19,117 bases of DNA from SIG452 sp045656345 (GCA_045656345.1 JAZOQZ010000148.1:1-19117); one strand, 5' to 3'; counted from the first letter of the stretch, positions 1-8,489 are shown. The notes: a model not told the origin generated them from the sequence alone. Program-made: numbers and translations.

Positions 1-2
1 TC

Positions 3-1922
3 GACTACTGGACACCCGAAGATATCGCTGCCATTGATGCGGACATCGCCGCCGAGCTGGCAAAACGTAATCAGGTTCAGCTTGAATTTGCAGAAAGCCT
101 TGAATGGCTGGAAGAAAACGGCGATAAGACAAAGCTGTATGTGCTGAATGATAAGGCTGATCCCAATTACGGCATGATTTTTGCCTTTATAGAAACACAA
201 ACGGAAGTTGAAGGAGGCCCGGCATATACCAATCTGTTGCCTACCGCTACCGACACCGATAGAAAGACCATTTACGGTGGTGATTACAACGGTGACGGAG
301 TGAACGACGGATATCTGAAAGACAAACGCCTTTCTTCTTCTGGCTCTGTATCTTCTGCGACAGACAATAACATGGCTACATCAGGTTTTATCTTTCCTGT
401 TAAAGAAGGCGACGTGTTGCGTATTGCAAATGCGGTAAACGGCGGTGCCAATCTGTATGTAATCGCCTACAATAGCTCCAACACTAAAACCGGATATGTT
501 GCCTATATTATTAGCGATGCGGTTGACGGTGTCCATACTTTTAATCTTACGTCCGACAAATTTGGAACAGGATTTGATGCAGTACGATTCTGCGCAGGCG
601 AAGATATGAGCAATGTTATCGTCACAATCAATCAGGAAATCAAAGAGGGCGGCGGCACTGAGATCATTACAGAAACAAAGTGGGCAAGCACTGGACATGC
701 CTTGCTTCCTGCCGACTACGAGCCTAGAATCATTGAACTGGAAAAGAAAGCGACCAACCACACTTCCAGAATTATTGCCCTTGAAAAAGCGGTGACAACT
801 GGTGGTGCAGACGAAACTGAAGCACAGGCATTAAAGAGAATCAGAGAATGGGACAAGCCTATTTATGATCCTGCTCCGGTCACGCTGATTGATGACAGCC
901 GTGTGAAACCTGCACTGACTACCAATGACCGCACTATTTCGGCTATCTACGCAAAGTACAGGGCATTGATGGCGGCGCATCCGGGCTATATCACGGAAAC
1001 CAACATGGGGCCTTGTACATCTTCGGATGCTTTTGCGGCTGTTGATATGTTGCGTTTTGATTTCAAAGAGCCTGACGGTTTGACAGATTCCAGCTACAAT
1101 CCTGCGAATCTGCATGAAACAAAACCCAAAATCATCCTGATGAGTGGTGTGCATACCGAATGGGTCGGTGTCTGGGGCTTGTATTATGCATTGGAAGAAA
1201 TCACCACCAATCCTGATTTTGATGATATCCGCAGAAACGCCCATATCATCGTCATCCCGTGTGCGAATCCGTTCGGGCTGTCCGACGCAGCAGTAGATGG
1301 TTGGACAAACAGCCACGTCAATGCTAACGGCATCGCTCCGCATAACAATTTCGGTGTTGATCACAGCACCAGTGGTGCAGTAGGCGAGTATAATTACGGC
1401 GGTTCTGCACCGTATTCCGAACTGGAAACGCAGTACATCGATGGTGTTATGGCTGAGAATCCTGATGCTGTTGCATTTGTCTCTTGTCACAATAACGATT
1501 ACAGCACTACCCACGGTGCACCTGTGATTTGGGCATCTTCTGCCACCTATCACATGTGCAATCTGGTGTTCCGTCTGACCGACAAGCTGACAAAGGCATG
1601 GCTGGGTAAGTATGGCGATACTCTGAAAAATGCCATCGACAGCTACAAAATCAATATGGATGCCAACGATTACCGCCTCGGTAGAGCTACAATGTCCACA
1701 TCCAAGGGTACGGAACAGAAGAACGCCACGAAGTACGGCATCATGGGCGTGAATCTGGAAATCTCCCGGATGATGAAAGTGTTCTCTGGTGATACGGACG
1801 GTTCTTCCGAAGTTATGACTCACGGTGCGGAAGTGTATGCGAACTTCATGCGTACTTTGCTGTGGAACTATGACCACAAGGACAAGAAGGAGTACGCACC
1901 GAATCTGCCGTGGAGTGAGTAA
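3..1922 (+). CDS. Phage tail protein with M14 carboxypeptidase-like domain (5' end cut off)
   Basis: The frame is open to the left edge, so the true start lies outside the window; the GTG at 141 is internal. The first visible residues (DYWTPEDIAAIDADIAAELA) resemble a segment common in clostridial phage tail proteins. A short coiled coil follows (around bases 720-800, IELEKKATNHTSRIIALEKA). The C-terminal part resembles zinc carboxypeptidases of family M14: SGVHTEW near base 1152 for the first metal ligands, CANPFG near 1261 (compare NPDG), NANGIAPHNNF near 1321 (compare NGVDLNRNF), SCHNN near 1488 for the third ligand, and NLEIS near 1758 for the catalytic Glu. The first motif is H-x-E rather than the usual H-x-x-E, so activity is uncertain. 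Likely role, inferred: a tail-tip or fibre-associated enzyme or adhesin acting on the cell surface or wall peptides. It precedes a one-helix peptide gene and a terminator. Confidence 0.75.
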   Translation, partial: DYWTPEDIAAIDADIAAELAKRNQVQLEFAESLEWLEENGDKTKLYVLNDKADPNYGMIFAFIETQTEVEGGPAYTNLLPTATDTDRKTIYGGDYNGDGVNDGYLKDKRLSSSGSVSSATDNNMATSGFIFPVKEGDVLRIANAVNGGANLYVIAYNSSNTKTGYVAYIISDAVDGVHTFNLTSDKFGTGFDAVRFCAGEDMSNVIVTINQEIKEGGGTEIITETKWASTGHALLPADYEPRIIELEKKATNHTSRIIALEKAVTTGGADETEAQALKRIREWDKPIYDPAPVTLIDDSRVKPALTTNDRTISAIYAKYRALMAAHPGYITETNMGPCTSSDAFAAVDMLRFDFKEPDGLTDSSYNPANLHETKPKIILMSGVHTEWVGVWGLYYALEEITTNPDFDDIRRNAHIIVIPCANPFGLSDAAVDGWTNSHVNANGIAPHNNFGVDHSTSGAVGEYNYGGSAPYSELETQYIDGVMAENPDAVAFVSCHNNDYSTTHGAPVIWASSATYHMCNLVFRLTDKLTKAWLGKYGDTLKNAIDSYKINMDANDYRLGRATMSTSKGTEQKNATKYGIMGVNLEISRMMKVFSGDTDGSSEVMTHGAEVYANFMRTLLWNYDHKDKKEYAPNLPWSE

Positions 1923-1951
1923 TCCGCATTCTGAAGAGAAAGGTGACTAAT

Positions 1952-2068
1952 ATGAACCCGTTACATTTACTGTGGATTGTTCCTTTGTCTGCATCGTTTG
2001 GCGTGTTTTTCATGGCACTGTTGCAGGTTGGCAACCGTGATCCGGAATGGTACGATGATGAAAAATAA
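1952..2068 (+). CDS. Small single-helix membrane peptide, 38 aa
   Basis: ATG at 1952 is preceded by a purine-rich Shine-Dalgarno (AAAGGTG, 1939-1945). The product begins MNPLHLLWIVPLSASFGVFF, one hydrophobic segment from about residue 4 to 25, and ends in a charged tail (RDPEWYDDEK). Peptides of this kind are common near tail or lysis genes of clostridial phages, but I know of no established function. It lies 29 bp after the M14-like tail protein and directly before a terminator, so it is the last gene of that transcript. A role in the membrane, such as a holin accessory, is possible but only inferred. Confidence 0.6.
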   Translation: MNPLHLLWIVPLSASFGVFFMALLQVGNRDPEWYDDEK

Positions 2069-2072
2069 CAAG

Positions 2073-2101
2073 AAAGCACTGCCCTTCGGGGCGGTGCTTT
2101 T
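2073..2101 (+). terminator. Rho-independent terminator inside the late region
   Basis: AGCACTGCCC (2075-2084) pairs with GGGCGGTGCT (2089-2098) around a TTCG tetraloop, with one G-U pair, and flanking A/T pairs run into a T tract at 2099-2101. The hairpin begins 5 bp after the stop of the small membrane peptide and separates it from the Dit gene. Confidence 0.8.
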
Positions 2102-2127
2102 CTAATTCCCGAAAGGCGGTGAAATGA

Positions 2128-2796
2128 TTGATTGACCAATTGATTATAGGCAACAAGGCTTCTTATGATGACTTTGAAGCCAGCGTGAGAGAACGCAAGG
2201 ATAATAAGCCGAAGAAAAAGAGCATCAAAGAAACTGTTCCTTTTTCTAATGTGACCTATGATTTCACCGCAATCAATGGTGAAATCTATTGGGAAGAAAG
2301 AACCCTAGAATATGTGCTTGAAATCACAGCGAACACGCCTGAAGAACTGGAAGAAAAGAAACAGCTTTTTGCTTCGTGGATTATGAATGTGATGAACGAA
2401 GAACTTCACGACCCGTTCATTCGTGGTTATCACTTCTTAGCAACTTATGATTCTATCGACATTGATGATTCCGAGGTTGAAAAGTCTACGATCAAAGTCA
2501 TATTCACAGCATATCCGTACATGATTGCCAACATGAAGAAGACATACCCCGTTGACCTTGAAGCCGAAGAGGAAATCACCGTGAGAATCATGAATGATTC
2601 CTCCCATAGAATCACCCCGACTTTCATTGCAAATGTTGCATTTTCTTTGACCATGAATGGTGAAACATCTGTGTTCAATGCAGGAACAACCGAGGATAAA
2701 GTCTTCATGTTTGCTGTTGGTGAAAACACGGTGACGGTTCGGGCAAAGGACAAGGCTGGAACGCTGAAAATCGAATTCTTTGAAGAGGTGTTCTAA
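2128..2796 (+). CDS. Distal tail protein (Dit-like), 222 aa
   Basis: Position, size and sequence match the siphovirus Dit / phage tail family: the hub at the tail end that connects the tail tube to the baseplate or tail-tip fibre. The N-terminal half (SKxxY-like motifs, VTYDFTAINGEIYWEERTLEY, then TPEELEEKKQLFASWI) is the typical Dit ring domain; the C-terminal half is a beta-rich domain. The start is TTG at 2128, six bases after GGCGGTG. The ATG at 2124 meets a stop after three codons, so it cannot be used. The stop (2794-2796) is directly followed by the ATG of the Tal-like gene, giving tight coupling. No tape-measure gene lies directly upstream as would be usual; an M14-like tail protein does. 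Confidence 0.8.
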   Translation: MIDQLIIGNKASYDDFEASVRERKDNKPKKKSIKETVPFSNVTYDFTAINGEIYWEERTLEYVLEITANTPEELEEKKQLFASWIMNVMNEELHDPFIRGYHFLATYDSIDIDDSEVEKSTIKVIFTAYPYMIANMKKTYPVDLEAEEEITVRIMNDSSHRITPTFIANVAFSLTMNGETSVFNAGTTEDKVFMFAVGENTVTVRAKDKAGTLKIEFFEEVF

Positions 2797-4524
2797 ATGT
2801 ACATCGTTGACATTCATAACGGCGAAACCGTGACAGAAATTCACGGCTTACGATCTAAACTGAAAAGCGGCAATGTCGCAAAGGGAATCAATTGTATTGA
2901 TTCCTTTTCTTTTTCCATGCTGCCGAACAATCCGGGTTTCGATAGAATCTTCGATTTTCAAACATTGGTAACTGTCTGGAACACCAATAAGAACCGCTAT
3001 GACTTCCAAGGCCGTGTTCTGTGTTCTGCTCCTGCAATGGAAGAAAGCGGAATGATTACGAAAGAAGTCACTTGTGAAAGTTTTTTCGGCTTCCTCTGTG
3101 ACAGCGTTCAGAAGTACGTTGAAGAAAAGAACTGGACACCCCGTGAATTGCTGACCTACATTATTGACTGTCATAATTCTCAGGTTGAGGAATACAAACA
3201 TTTTTCTGTTGGCGAAGTGTCCGATGACCTTGACCCGAATAACAATCTTTATATTGGTATCCAGCGTGTGAATTCATGGAAGACTATTGAAGAAAAGCTT
3301 CTGAACAAACTGGGTGGTGAAATCCGCTTCCGGGTTGTAGATGGTGTCATCTTTATTGACTATCTGAAACAGATAGGCGCAACCAGGACTACGCCAATTG
3401 AGCTGTCAAGGAATATGAAAGCAATCCGAAAGGAAAGCGACCCCACTGCGTATATTACCCGGCTGATTCCTTTGGGCGCAAAGCTGACAAAGGAAGTCAC
3501 AAGCGAAAGCGGAGAAACGGAAACCGTAGAAACAGAAGAGCGGCTGACTATTGCTAATGTGAACGATGGTAAAGAATACATTGACGATACCATAGCAATT
3601 GAAGTATACGGAATCCATGTAGGGTATCAGGAATTTGGTGATGTAAACAGCGCACAAATCCTTCTGACCAAAGCCCGGAATTGGCTTGCTGAGAATAACA
3701 AAGTTCAGGTGAAGTATGCAATCACAGCGCTTGACTTGTCTTTGCTGGGTCTGGATATTGATGATTTCAATGTGCATGACTATCATCCAGTTATCAATCC
3801 CCTTTTGGGAATTGATGACTTGGCACGGATCATCAAGAAGAACATTGATATCTGTGAAGAAATCAGATCAACGATTGAAGTTGGCGACAACTTCAAAACA
3901 CTGTCAGAAATTCAGCGTGAACAGGCTGACAGGCTGAATAATATTGGCAGTGAAATTTCGGAGAAAGTTGAAAGCGCAACAAGCAAACTGGAAGACAAGG
4001 TTGGTCAAATCGTTGCAGGTAAAATTGATGAACCACTGAACGAAATCAGGCAGACCGTGGAAGAACGGTACACTTCCGCAGTCAATACTGCTGAAGAAAT
4101 CATCCTTTCTGCGGTGGAATCCTGTGTCCAGACTTCCAACTACGATCAATTTAAAGAAACTGTTAGTTCGCAACTAGCAATATTGGCTAATGAAATCAGC
4201 ATGAATTTCACCACTACAGCAGAACAGATCACGAACGTTGACGGAGATATTCAGACAAAGTTCTCGCAACTGTATAAATACATCAAATTTTCTGGTGAAT
4301 CTGCGATCACTATTAGTTCTGGCAATAACGCAATCACATTGGAAATCGACAACGAAACAGGAATTGTTTTCAAAAAGAACGGCGTTCAGTTTGGTTTGTG
4401 GGATGGCGAAAACTTCTATACTGGCAATATTATCATCAACGTGAACGAACGGGCGCAGTTAGGCGCATTCGCTTTCGTTCCCCGCACTGATGGTTCGTTG
4501 TCATTCCTGAAAGTAGGTGCATAA
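2797..4524 (+). CDS. Tail-tip / prophage endopeptidase tail protein (Tal-like), 575 aa
   Basis: The first ~370 residues resemble the prophage endopeptidase tail family (Tal/gp44-like hub): an N-terminal segment with IDSFSFSMLPNNPGF, a central part with WKTIEEKLLNKLGGEIRFR, and RLIPLGAKL. In siphophages this trimer forms the tail tip below Dit. Residues ~375-425 are polar and heptad-like (LSEIQREQADRLNNIGSEI), a probable coiled coil, and the C-terminus is a small beta-rich domain (ITISSGNNAITLEIDN). No lytic catalytic motif is obvious, so it may be only structural. Its TAA is followed at once by the ATG of the fibre gene. Confidence 0.8.
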   Translation: MYIVDIHNGETVTEIHGLRSKLKSGNVAKGINCIDSFSFSMLPNNPGFDRIFDFQTLVTVWNTNKNRYDFQGRVLCSAPAMEESGMITKEVTCESFFGFLCDSVQKYVEEKNWTPRELLTYIIDCHNSQVEEYKHFSVGEVSDDLDPNNNLYIGIQRVNSWKTIEEKLLNKLGGEIRFRVVDGVIFIDYLKQIGATRTTPIELSRNMKAIRKESDPTAYITRLIPLGAKLTKEVTSESGETETVETEERLTIANVNDGKEYIDDTIAIEVYGIHVGYQEFGDVNSAQILLTKARNWLAENNKVQVKYAITALDLSLLGLDIDDFNVHDYHPVINPLLGIDDLARIIKKNIDICEEIRSTIEVGDNFKTLSEIQREQADRLNNIGSEISEKVESATSKLEDKVGQIVAGKIDEPLNEIRQTVEERYTSAVNTAEEIILSAVESCVQTSNYDQFKETVSSQLAILANEISMNFTTTAEQITNVDGDIQTKFSQLYKYIKFSGESAITISSGNNAITLEIDNETGIVFKKNGVQFGLWDGENFYTGNIIINVNERAQLGAFAFVPRTDGSLSFLKVGA

Positions 4525-6045
4525 ATGGCGTTTTGGTTAGACGTTCCGAGCGGCGTTCTCGGAGAAACACAGATTATAGACGTTGATGCAGATAACGAGG
4601 ACAAATACATAGATGCAGATGGTGGTTATTATCGAGGCGGCTTGACCGCAACTATAGAATACAGCTGTGGAAGATTCAATGGTACAATTGCTTCAAAAAC
4701 AACTAATGAAAAAGTAACATGGACACCACCGATTGAACTTGCAGAAGAAAACCCAACGGGAAACCATGTTTATGTGACTCTTTCGCTGACGATCTATTCT
4801 GGATCAAAAGTAATAGGCCAAGATTCCACAGATGTTTTCTATTCCATTCCGTCAACTGTTGCACCAAGCTTCACGGTAGAATTCTCTGATGCGACTGGCT
4901 ACAAAGAAATTTACGGTGATTTTCTCCAATTAAGGTCTAAGCTGAAAATCAAGGTCAATCCGACTACGTTGTATGGTGCAACTGTCGAATATTGCAAAAT
5001 CAATGTACGGGGTGAAAGTTTCAATGATTTGGAAGCGGTCGCAAGTGAAATTGATTCGCATGGTAATATACAGGTATATGTATTGATTCAGGACAGCAGA
5101 GGCAAGACTGCACAAGGTTATTTCTATGTGTATTTCCGTGAGTATTCCCTGCCATCTGTTCGCTCATTGACCGTAAGACGATGTAACAGCAATGGAACAT
5201 CGAACGACCAAGGCAATTATGTTCGGGTAGATTATACAGCAAGTGCAAACACGCTGGACAACCTGAATACCGTTGCTTACAAGTTGGAATACAAGAAATC
5301 TAATGCTTCCGCATTCACAGCCGTAAATCTAACGAAACACACAAACAATTTCTATATTTCGGACACATATATATTTGCCGCTGAAACTGGTTCTTCCTAC
5401 AATGTCCAATTAACGGTAACAGATGCTTTTGGTCCAGTAGTAAGAACAACTCTTGCATCTACGGCGGCAACCATCATGCACTTCAAAGCAGATGGAAAAG
5501 GTATCGGACTTGGCAAGGTATCTGAGGTTGTAAATGCTGTTGATATTGGTTGGGATATGCAGATGAACAGCAATAGAATCATGGGACTTGCTGACCCTGT
5601 GGACGATAGTGATGCTGTTTCAAAAAAATTCCTAGAAGAATCCATCGAAGATGTCGTGCCAGACCAAGACGGATATAGGCCGATATTCAATGCAATATGG
5701 CCTGTCGGCTCTATTTATATTTCGGCTACTTCTACTTCCCCGGCAGAACTGTTCGGCGGCAAATGGTCGCAGATTGAAGATAGGTTCTTGCTTGCGGCTG
5801 GTAGCACTTACACATTAGGTTCAACTGGCGGCGAAGAAACGCACACGCTGACGGTTGACGAAATGCCAACTCACGATCATGGCGGCGTTCGACGTGCCAA
5901 TGACGGCAAGCCCGGTACAGGTTCGCAAGGCTCAAGCTCTGGTAGCGGCGACGCTGCGTATGAAACAGACGATAAGGGTGGAGGCGAACCGCACAACAAT
6001 ATGCCGCCCTATTTAGTTGTCAATGTATGGATGCGCACTGGATGA
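4525..6045 (+). CDS. Tail fibre / receptor-binding protein with collar-like tip, 506 aa
   Basis: The N-terminal ~300 residues are beta-rich repeats (SFTVEFSDATGY, LPSVRSLTVRRCNSNGT) like DUF859-type minor structural proteins. A linker typical of fibre trunks follows (MQMNSNRIMGLADPVDDSDA). The C-terminus has PVGSIYISATSTSPAELFGG, then RFLLAAGSTY, GGEETHTLTVDEMPTHDHGG, a Gly/Ser-rich loop and MPPYLVVNVWMRTG. This arrangement is the tail-collar / gp37-like tip domain, where the HDH motif near the end may bind metal. Likely role, by family: host recognition at the baseplate. The ATG touches the stop of the Tal-like gene. Confidence 0.8.
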   Translation: MAFWLDVPSGVLGETQIIDVDADNEDKYIDADGGYYRGGLTATIEYSCGRFNGTIASKTTNEKVTWTPPIELAEENPTGNHVYVTLSLTIYSGSKVIGQDSTDVFYSIPSTVAPSFTVEFSDATGYKEIYGDFLQLRSKLKIKVNPTTLYGATVEYCKINVRGESFNDLEAVASEIDSHGNIQVYVLIQDSRGKTAQGYFYVYFREYSLPSVRSLTVRRCNSNGTSNDQGNYVRVDYTASANTLDNLNTVAYKLEYKKSNASAFTAVNLTKHTNNFYISDTYIFAAETGSSYNVQLTVTDAFGPVVRTTLASTAATIMHFKADGKGIGLGKVSEVVNAVDIGWDMQMNSNRIMGLADPVDDSDAVSKKFLEESIEDVVPDQDGYRPIFNAIWPVGSIYISATSTSPAELFGGKWSQIEDRFLLAAGSTYTLGSTGGEETHTLTVDEMPTHDHGGVRRANDGKPGTGSQGSSSGSGDAAYETDDKGGGEPHNNMPPYLVVNVWMRTG

Positions 6046-6056
6046 GGTGAAACGAA

Positions 6057-6773
6057 ATGAGAATCATTGACGAAAGTGGGATTGAAGTTGAATCCCCCGA
6101 TTTGGAAAAAGGCTATCTGAAAAACGATAGCCTTTTAATTATGCATCATGAAGCTGTTGAAGGCGTGAAAGAAGAATTTCACTATGAAACTATTGCTGAA
6201 TATCCCAACGGCGGCAAAGATGTCAAGAAAGTCGTTGACGTTCCCGGTGTGGAAGCAAAGGAAGCATGGGACGAATACGAAGATGTTCTGAGGTATGTTG
6301 CCTACACAGAAGCGGAACTGAAAATCAGAGAGTATGAAAAGAACCGTAATCCGCTGACCGCAATGGAAGTTCTTGAAATGCTTCTTCCGAAACAGATCAA
6401 CACACTCGAAGTGGATGACAACACCGCCCTGAGAATGAAATCCTATTACCCCGACTTTGGCAGCATCGTGGGGCAGGAAGTCAAAAAGGGCTTCCGATTC
6501 CGGCACGGTGGCTATCTGTGGGCAACCGTAAAGGCTCTGACCATTGAAGCTCATTACCCTCCCGGAGCTGGCATGGAAAGCTTGTACACCGAAGTAAACG
6601 AAACCCACGTCGGAGCCGTTGACGATCCCATCCCCTACGATGGCAACATGGTTCTGAACAATGGACTGTATTACTACCAGAACGGTTCTATTTACCTTTG
6701 CAACCGTGACAGCATCAACCCGGTGTATCATTCTTTGGCTGAACTTGTCGGGTTGTATGTTGAGTGTGTCTGA
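6057..6773 (+). CDS. Conserved phage tail-end protein of unknown function, 238 aa
   Basis: ATG at 6057 follows GAGGTG (6042-6047), 11 bp after the fibre stop. The N-terminus (MRIIDESGIEVESPDLEKGY) and the block YPNGGKDVKKVVDVPGVEAK resemble a family found between tail fibres and holins in clostridial phages. The middle contains EVLEMLLPKQINTLEVDD and the C-terminal part is rich in Tyr and Asn (NMVLNNGLYYYQNGSIYLC), perhaps a carbohydrate-binding-like fold. No enzymatic motif is visible. Function is not known to me; the context suggests a virion or fibre accessory. A terminator-like hairpin lies inside the gene at 6111-6136. Confidence 0.65.
   Translation: MRIIDESGIEVESPDLEKGYLKNDSLLIMHHEAVEGVKEEFHYETIAEYPNGGKDVKKVVDVPGVEAKEAWDEYEDVLRYVAYTEAELKIREYEKNRNPLTAMEVLEMLLPKQINTLEVDDNTALRMKSYYPDFGSIVGQEVKKGFRFRHGGYLWATVKALTIEAHYPPGAGMESLYTEVNETHVGAVDDPIPYDGNMVLNNGLYYYQNGSIYLCNRDSINPVYHSLAELVGLYVECV
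6111..6136 (+). other. Terminator-like hairpin inside a coding region
   Basis: GGCTATC (6111-6117) and GATAGCC (6126-6132) form a perfect 7-bp stem with an 8-base loop, followed by TTTT (6133-6136) and AATTAT. It lies 54 bases into the tail-end protein gene. It could attenuate transcription into the lysis genes, or be a chance result of coding KGYL...DSLLI. Not tested. Confidence 0.4.
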
Positions 6774-6795
6774 ATAATGAAAGGGGTGGTTCTAT

Positions 6796-7104
6796 ATGGG
6801 CGATTTTCTCATGCAGACATACAAGATCGTTCTCCCTATCCTGATGGGCTATATTGTATATCTGTTGAAAGAACAGAAGAAAGAGCGTGATGCGAACAGT
6901 CGTGGCACAATGCTTCTTTTGCGTGTGCAATTGATTGAGTACCATGACAAATACACGGAACAAGGGCATATTCCTTCGTATGCATATCAGAATTTTTGCG
7001 AGATGTATGAAGCCTATCATGAACTTGGCGGCAATGGCATGGTAACGAAGATGTACGAAGAAATTCATGAACTGCATTTGAACAGAAAGGATGAATCAAA
7101 ATGA
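6796..7104 (+). CDS. Small membrane-anchored phage protein before the holin, 102 aa
   Basis: ATG at 6796 follows AAGGGGTGG (6781-6789). The N-terminus has one hydrophobic segment (YKIVLPILMGYIVYLL, residues ~9-24), then a charged stretch (KEQKKERDANSRG) and an alpha-helical soluble part (LLLRVQLIEYHDKYTEQGHI). Homologous-looking proteins sit directly before holins in clostridial phages and have no settled function. Its last four bases overlap the start of the holin (ATGA, 7101-7104), so translation is probably coupled. It may be a holin partner, antiholin or spanin-like factor; this is inference. Confidence 0.65.
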   Translation: MGDFLMQTYKIVLPILMGYIVYLLKEQKKERDANSRGTMLLLRVQLIEYHDKYTEQGHIPSYAYQNFCEMYEAYHELGGNGMVTKMYEEIHELHLNRKDESK

Positions 7105-7310
7105 AAAACAAGGAATACTGGATGAACTGGATCAAGGCGGCTGGCATTCGTGCCATTAAGACCGTTGCACAGACCGCCGTTGCAACCATCGGCACTTCTG
7201 CCGCAATGGGCGATGTTGATTGGATGCTGGTAGGCTCTGCCGCTGCTCTGGCTGGCGTGCTGTCTTTACTGACTTCCATTGCGGGTCTGCCTGAAGTGAC
7301 TGTAAACTAA
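7101..7310 (+). CDS. Holin, r1t-like, 69 aa
   Basis: Two hydrophobic segments are visible: IKTVAQTAVATIGTSAAM (residues ~19-36) and WMLVGSAAALAGVLSLLTSI (~41-60), joined by a short GDVD turn; the N-terminus is basic. The WIKAAGIRAIKT start and SIAGLPEV end match the r1t-type phage holin family. It would form the membrane lesion that releases the endolysin. The start overlaps the previous gene by 4 bp, a terminator follows 8 bp after the stop, and the endolysin is next. Confidence 0.85.
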   Translation: MKNKEYWMNWIKAAGIRAIKTVAQTAVATIGTSAAMGDVDWMLVGSAAALAGVLSLLTSIAGLPEVTVN

Positions 7311-7318
7311 ATACATCA

Positions 7319-7356
7319 GAAGGGCAATCAACTTCGGTTGGTTGCCCTTCATTTTT
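7319..7356 (+). terminator. Rho-independent terminator between holin and endolysin
   Basis: AGGGCAATCAAC (7321-7332) pairs with GTTGGTTGCCCT (7337-7348) around a TTCG loop, with one G-U pair and two extra closing pairs; ATTTTT follows (7351-7356). It lies between holin and endolysin. Partial read-through, or a separate promoter, would be needed to express the endolysin. Confidence 0.85.
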
Positions 7357-7383
7357 CATATTATCAGAAAAGGACGGATCACC

Positions 7384-8115
7384 ATGACAGTCAAACAGAA
7401 ACAATGGCAACTGTATTTTCTAGGATATTACGATGGAAAGATTGATGGAATTTGGGGTGACAAGTCCCGAAATGCAACGAAGCAATTTCAAGCAGATAAT
7501 CACCTTTGGTGCGATGGCGTTTTTGGTTTTGCAACCGAAGAGAAATCAACAGCGATCATCAAGACCATTCAGAAGGCCGTTGGCACAACCGTTGACGGTC
7601 TGGCAGGAGAAAAGACGAAAGCGGCAACCGCTGAATATCAGAAGAAGCATGGCATGACAGCAACCGGAATAGCAGATGAAAAGACCCGTGCGAAGATCGC
7701 CGGGGGCAGTTCCAATACCGCAAGCAATACCACGAGCAACACCACGAACAAAACTGCAAGCGGTACATGGTGGGATGATATCAAGCATTTTGACCGTTCT
7801 GAATTCGCTTGCAAGTGCGGAAGATACTGCAACGGATTCCCTGTTGAACCGAATGAAGTTCTTGTCCGTCTTGCTGACAGAGCAAGAGAAGAATTCGGCG
7901 CACCCGCAACGATTTCCAGTTCCGTAAGGTGCAGCCAGCACAACGCCAATGTCGGGGGCGTGTCAAATAGCAAACACAAACTAGGGCTGGCTATGGATAT
8001 CAGCATCAAGGGCGTTTCCGGTTCTAAGTTGTATGCTTGGGCGCAGAAACAGCCTGAAGTGAGATACACATACATCATCGAAGGCAACTGGGTTCATATT
8101 GATGTTGTTGCCTGA
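7384..8115 (+). CDS. Endolysin: two PG-binding repeats + M15 peptidase, 243 aa
   Basis: The start is ATG 7384, nine bases after AGGA (7371-7374). The TTG at 7342 in the same frame lies inside the terminator hairpin and is unlikely. Residues ~7-51 and ~61-105 are two peptidoglycan-binding type 1 repeats (DGKIDGIWGDKS, TVDGLAGEKTKAATAEYQ). A Ser/Thr/Asn linker (~108-127, TSN-type repeats) precedes the catalytic domain. That domain has the M15 (D-Ala-D-Ala carboxypeptidase-like) motifs SSVRCSQHN, SKHKLGLAMD with likely zinc ligands His198 and Asp205, and WVHID with His238. A cysteine cluster (CKCGRYC, 143-149) is typical of the M15_3 group. It would cut peptidoglycan cross-links or stems at lysis. 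No signal peptide, so it depends on the holin. Confidence 0.9.
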   Translation: MTVKQKQWQLYFLGYYDGKIDGIWGDKSRNATKQFQADNHLWCDGVFGFATEEKSTAIIKTIQKAVGTTVDGLAGEKTKAATAEYQKKHGMTATGIADEKTRAKIAGGSSNTASNTTSNTTNKTASGTWWDDIKHFDRSEFACKCGRYCNGFPVEPNEVLVRLADRAREEFGAPATISSSVRCSQHNANVGGVSNSKHKLGLAMDISIKGVSGSKLYAWAQKQPEVRYTYIIEGNWVHIDVVA

Positions 8116-8213
8116 AGCCCACAGCAAGCCACACGGCGGCTTTTATCATTCGGACGATAAAACACACGGCAATAAATAAAAAAGGGCAACACGCTCAAAT
8201 GGAGAACGCAGAA

Positions 8214-8247
8214 AGGGGAAGGATTCAAAATCCTTCCCCTATTTTTT
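8214..8247 (+). terminator. Strong terminator at the end of the lysis genes
   Basis: AGGGGAAGGATT (8214-8225) and AATCCTTCCCCT (8229-8240) form a perfect 12-bp stem followed by A and six T (8242-8247) on the plus strand. It ends the late transcript about 100 bp after the endolysin. The minus side lacks a good T tract, so it would be weaker for the converging gene at 8253-8489. The stretch 8116-8213 holds no convincing gene. Confidence 0.85.
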
Positions 8248-8252
8248 GTTCA

Positions 8253-8489
8253 TCAAGCAATTGCGGCGATTTCCAGTGCTTCGATTTCTTCCCAGGAGAA
8301 GCCGAAGATGTTGTGCAGGCGGTCGGCTTCATTGGAACACATGATGGAAACTTCCATTGTGGGGTGTTCGTCAAAGTATCTGTGCAGCCGCTTGAAACCT
8401 TCAACGGCCTGCGCCTTGATGTGGTTATCAATTTCGGTCTTGCTGTGGAAATAAATGTGGTCGATGTAGTAGCCCTTATACTGTGTCAT
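8253..8489 (-). CDS. Accessory protein of unknown function, 78 aa
   Basis: The minus-strand ATG at 8489 has a clear GGAGGT Shine-Dalgarno about 7 bases upstream. The protein (MTQYKGYYIDHIYFHSKTEI...) is soluble, mixed alpha/beta and acidic at its end (WEEIEALEIAAIA). It looks like a conserved small protein of clostridial mobile elements; I do not know a function. It is transcribed from a strong-looking promoter at 8638-8666 through a structured ~140-base leader, in the opposite direction to the late genes, so it may be expressed in the lysogen. Confidence 0.7.
   Translation of the reverse strand: MTQYKGYYIDHIYFHSKTEIDNHIKAQAVEGFKRLHRYFDEHPTMEVSIMCSNEADRLHNIFGFSWEEIEALEIAAIA

Noticed and set aside
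831..1877. 348-codon ORF on the minus strand
   Set aside because: It is fully antisense to the conserved M14-like tail gene, has biased composition and no family resemblance; a shadow ORF.
7342..7383. TTG start at 7342 for the endolysin
   Set aside because: It lies inside the terminator hairpin and lacks a ribosome site; ATG 7384 fits the domain start.
8126..8144. Small hairpin AAGCC/GGCTT with TTTT just after the endolysin
   Set aside because: Only a 5-bp stem; the 12-bp hairpin at 8214-8240 is the convincing terminator.
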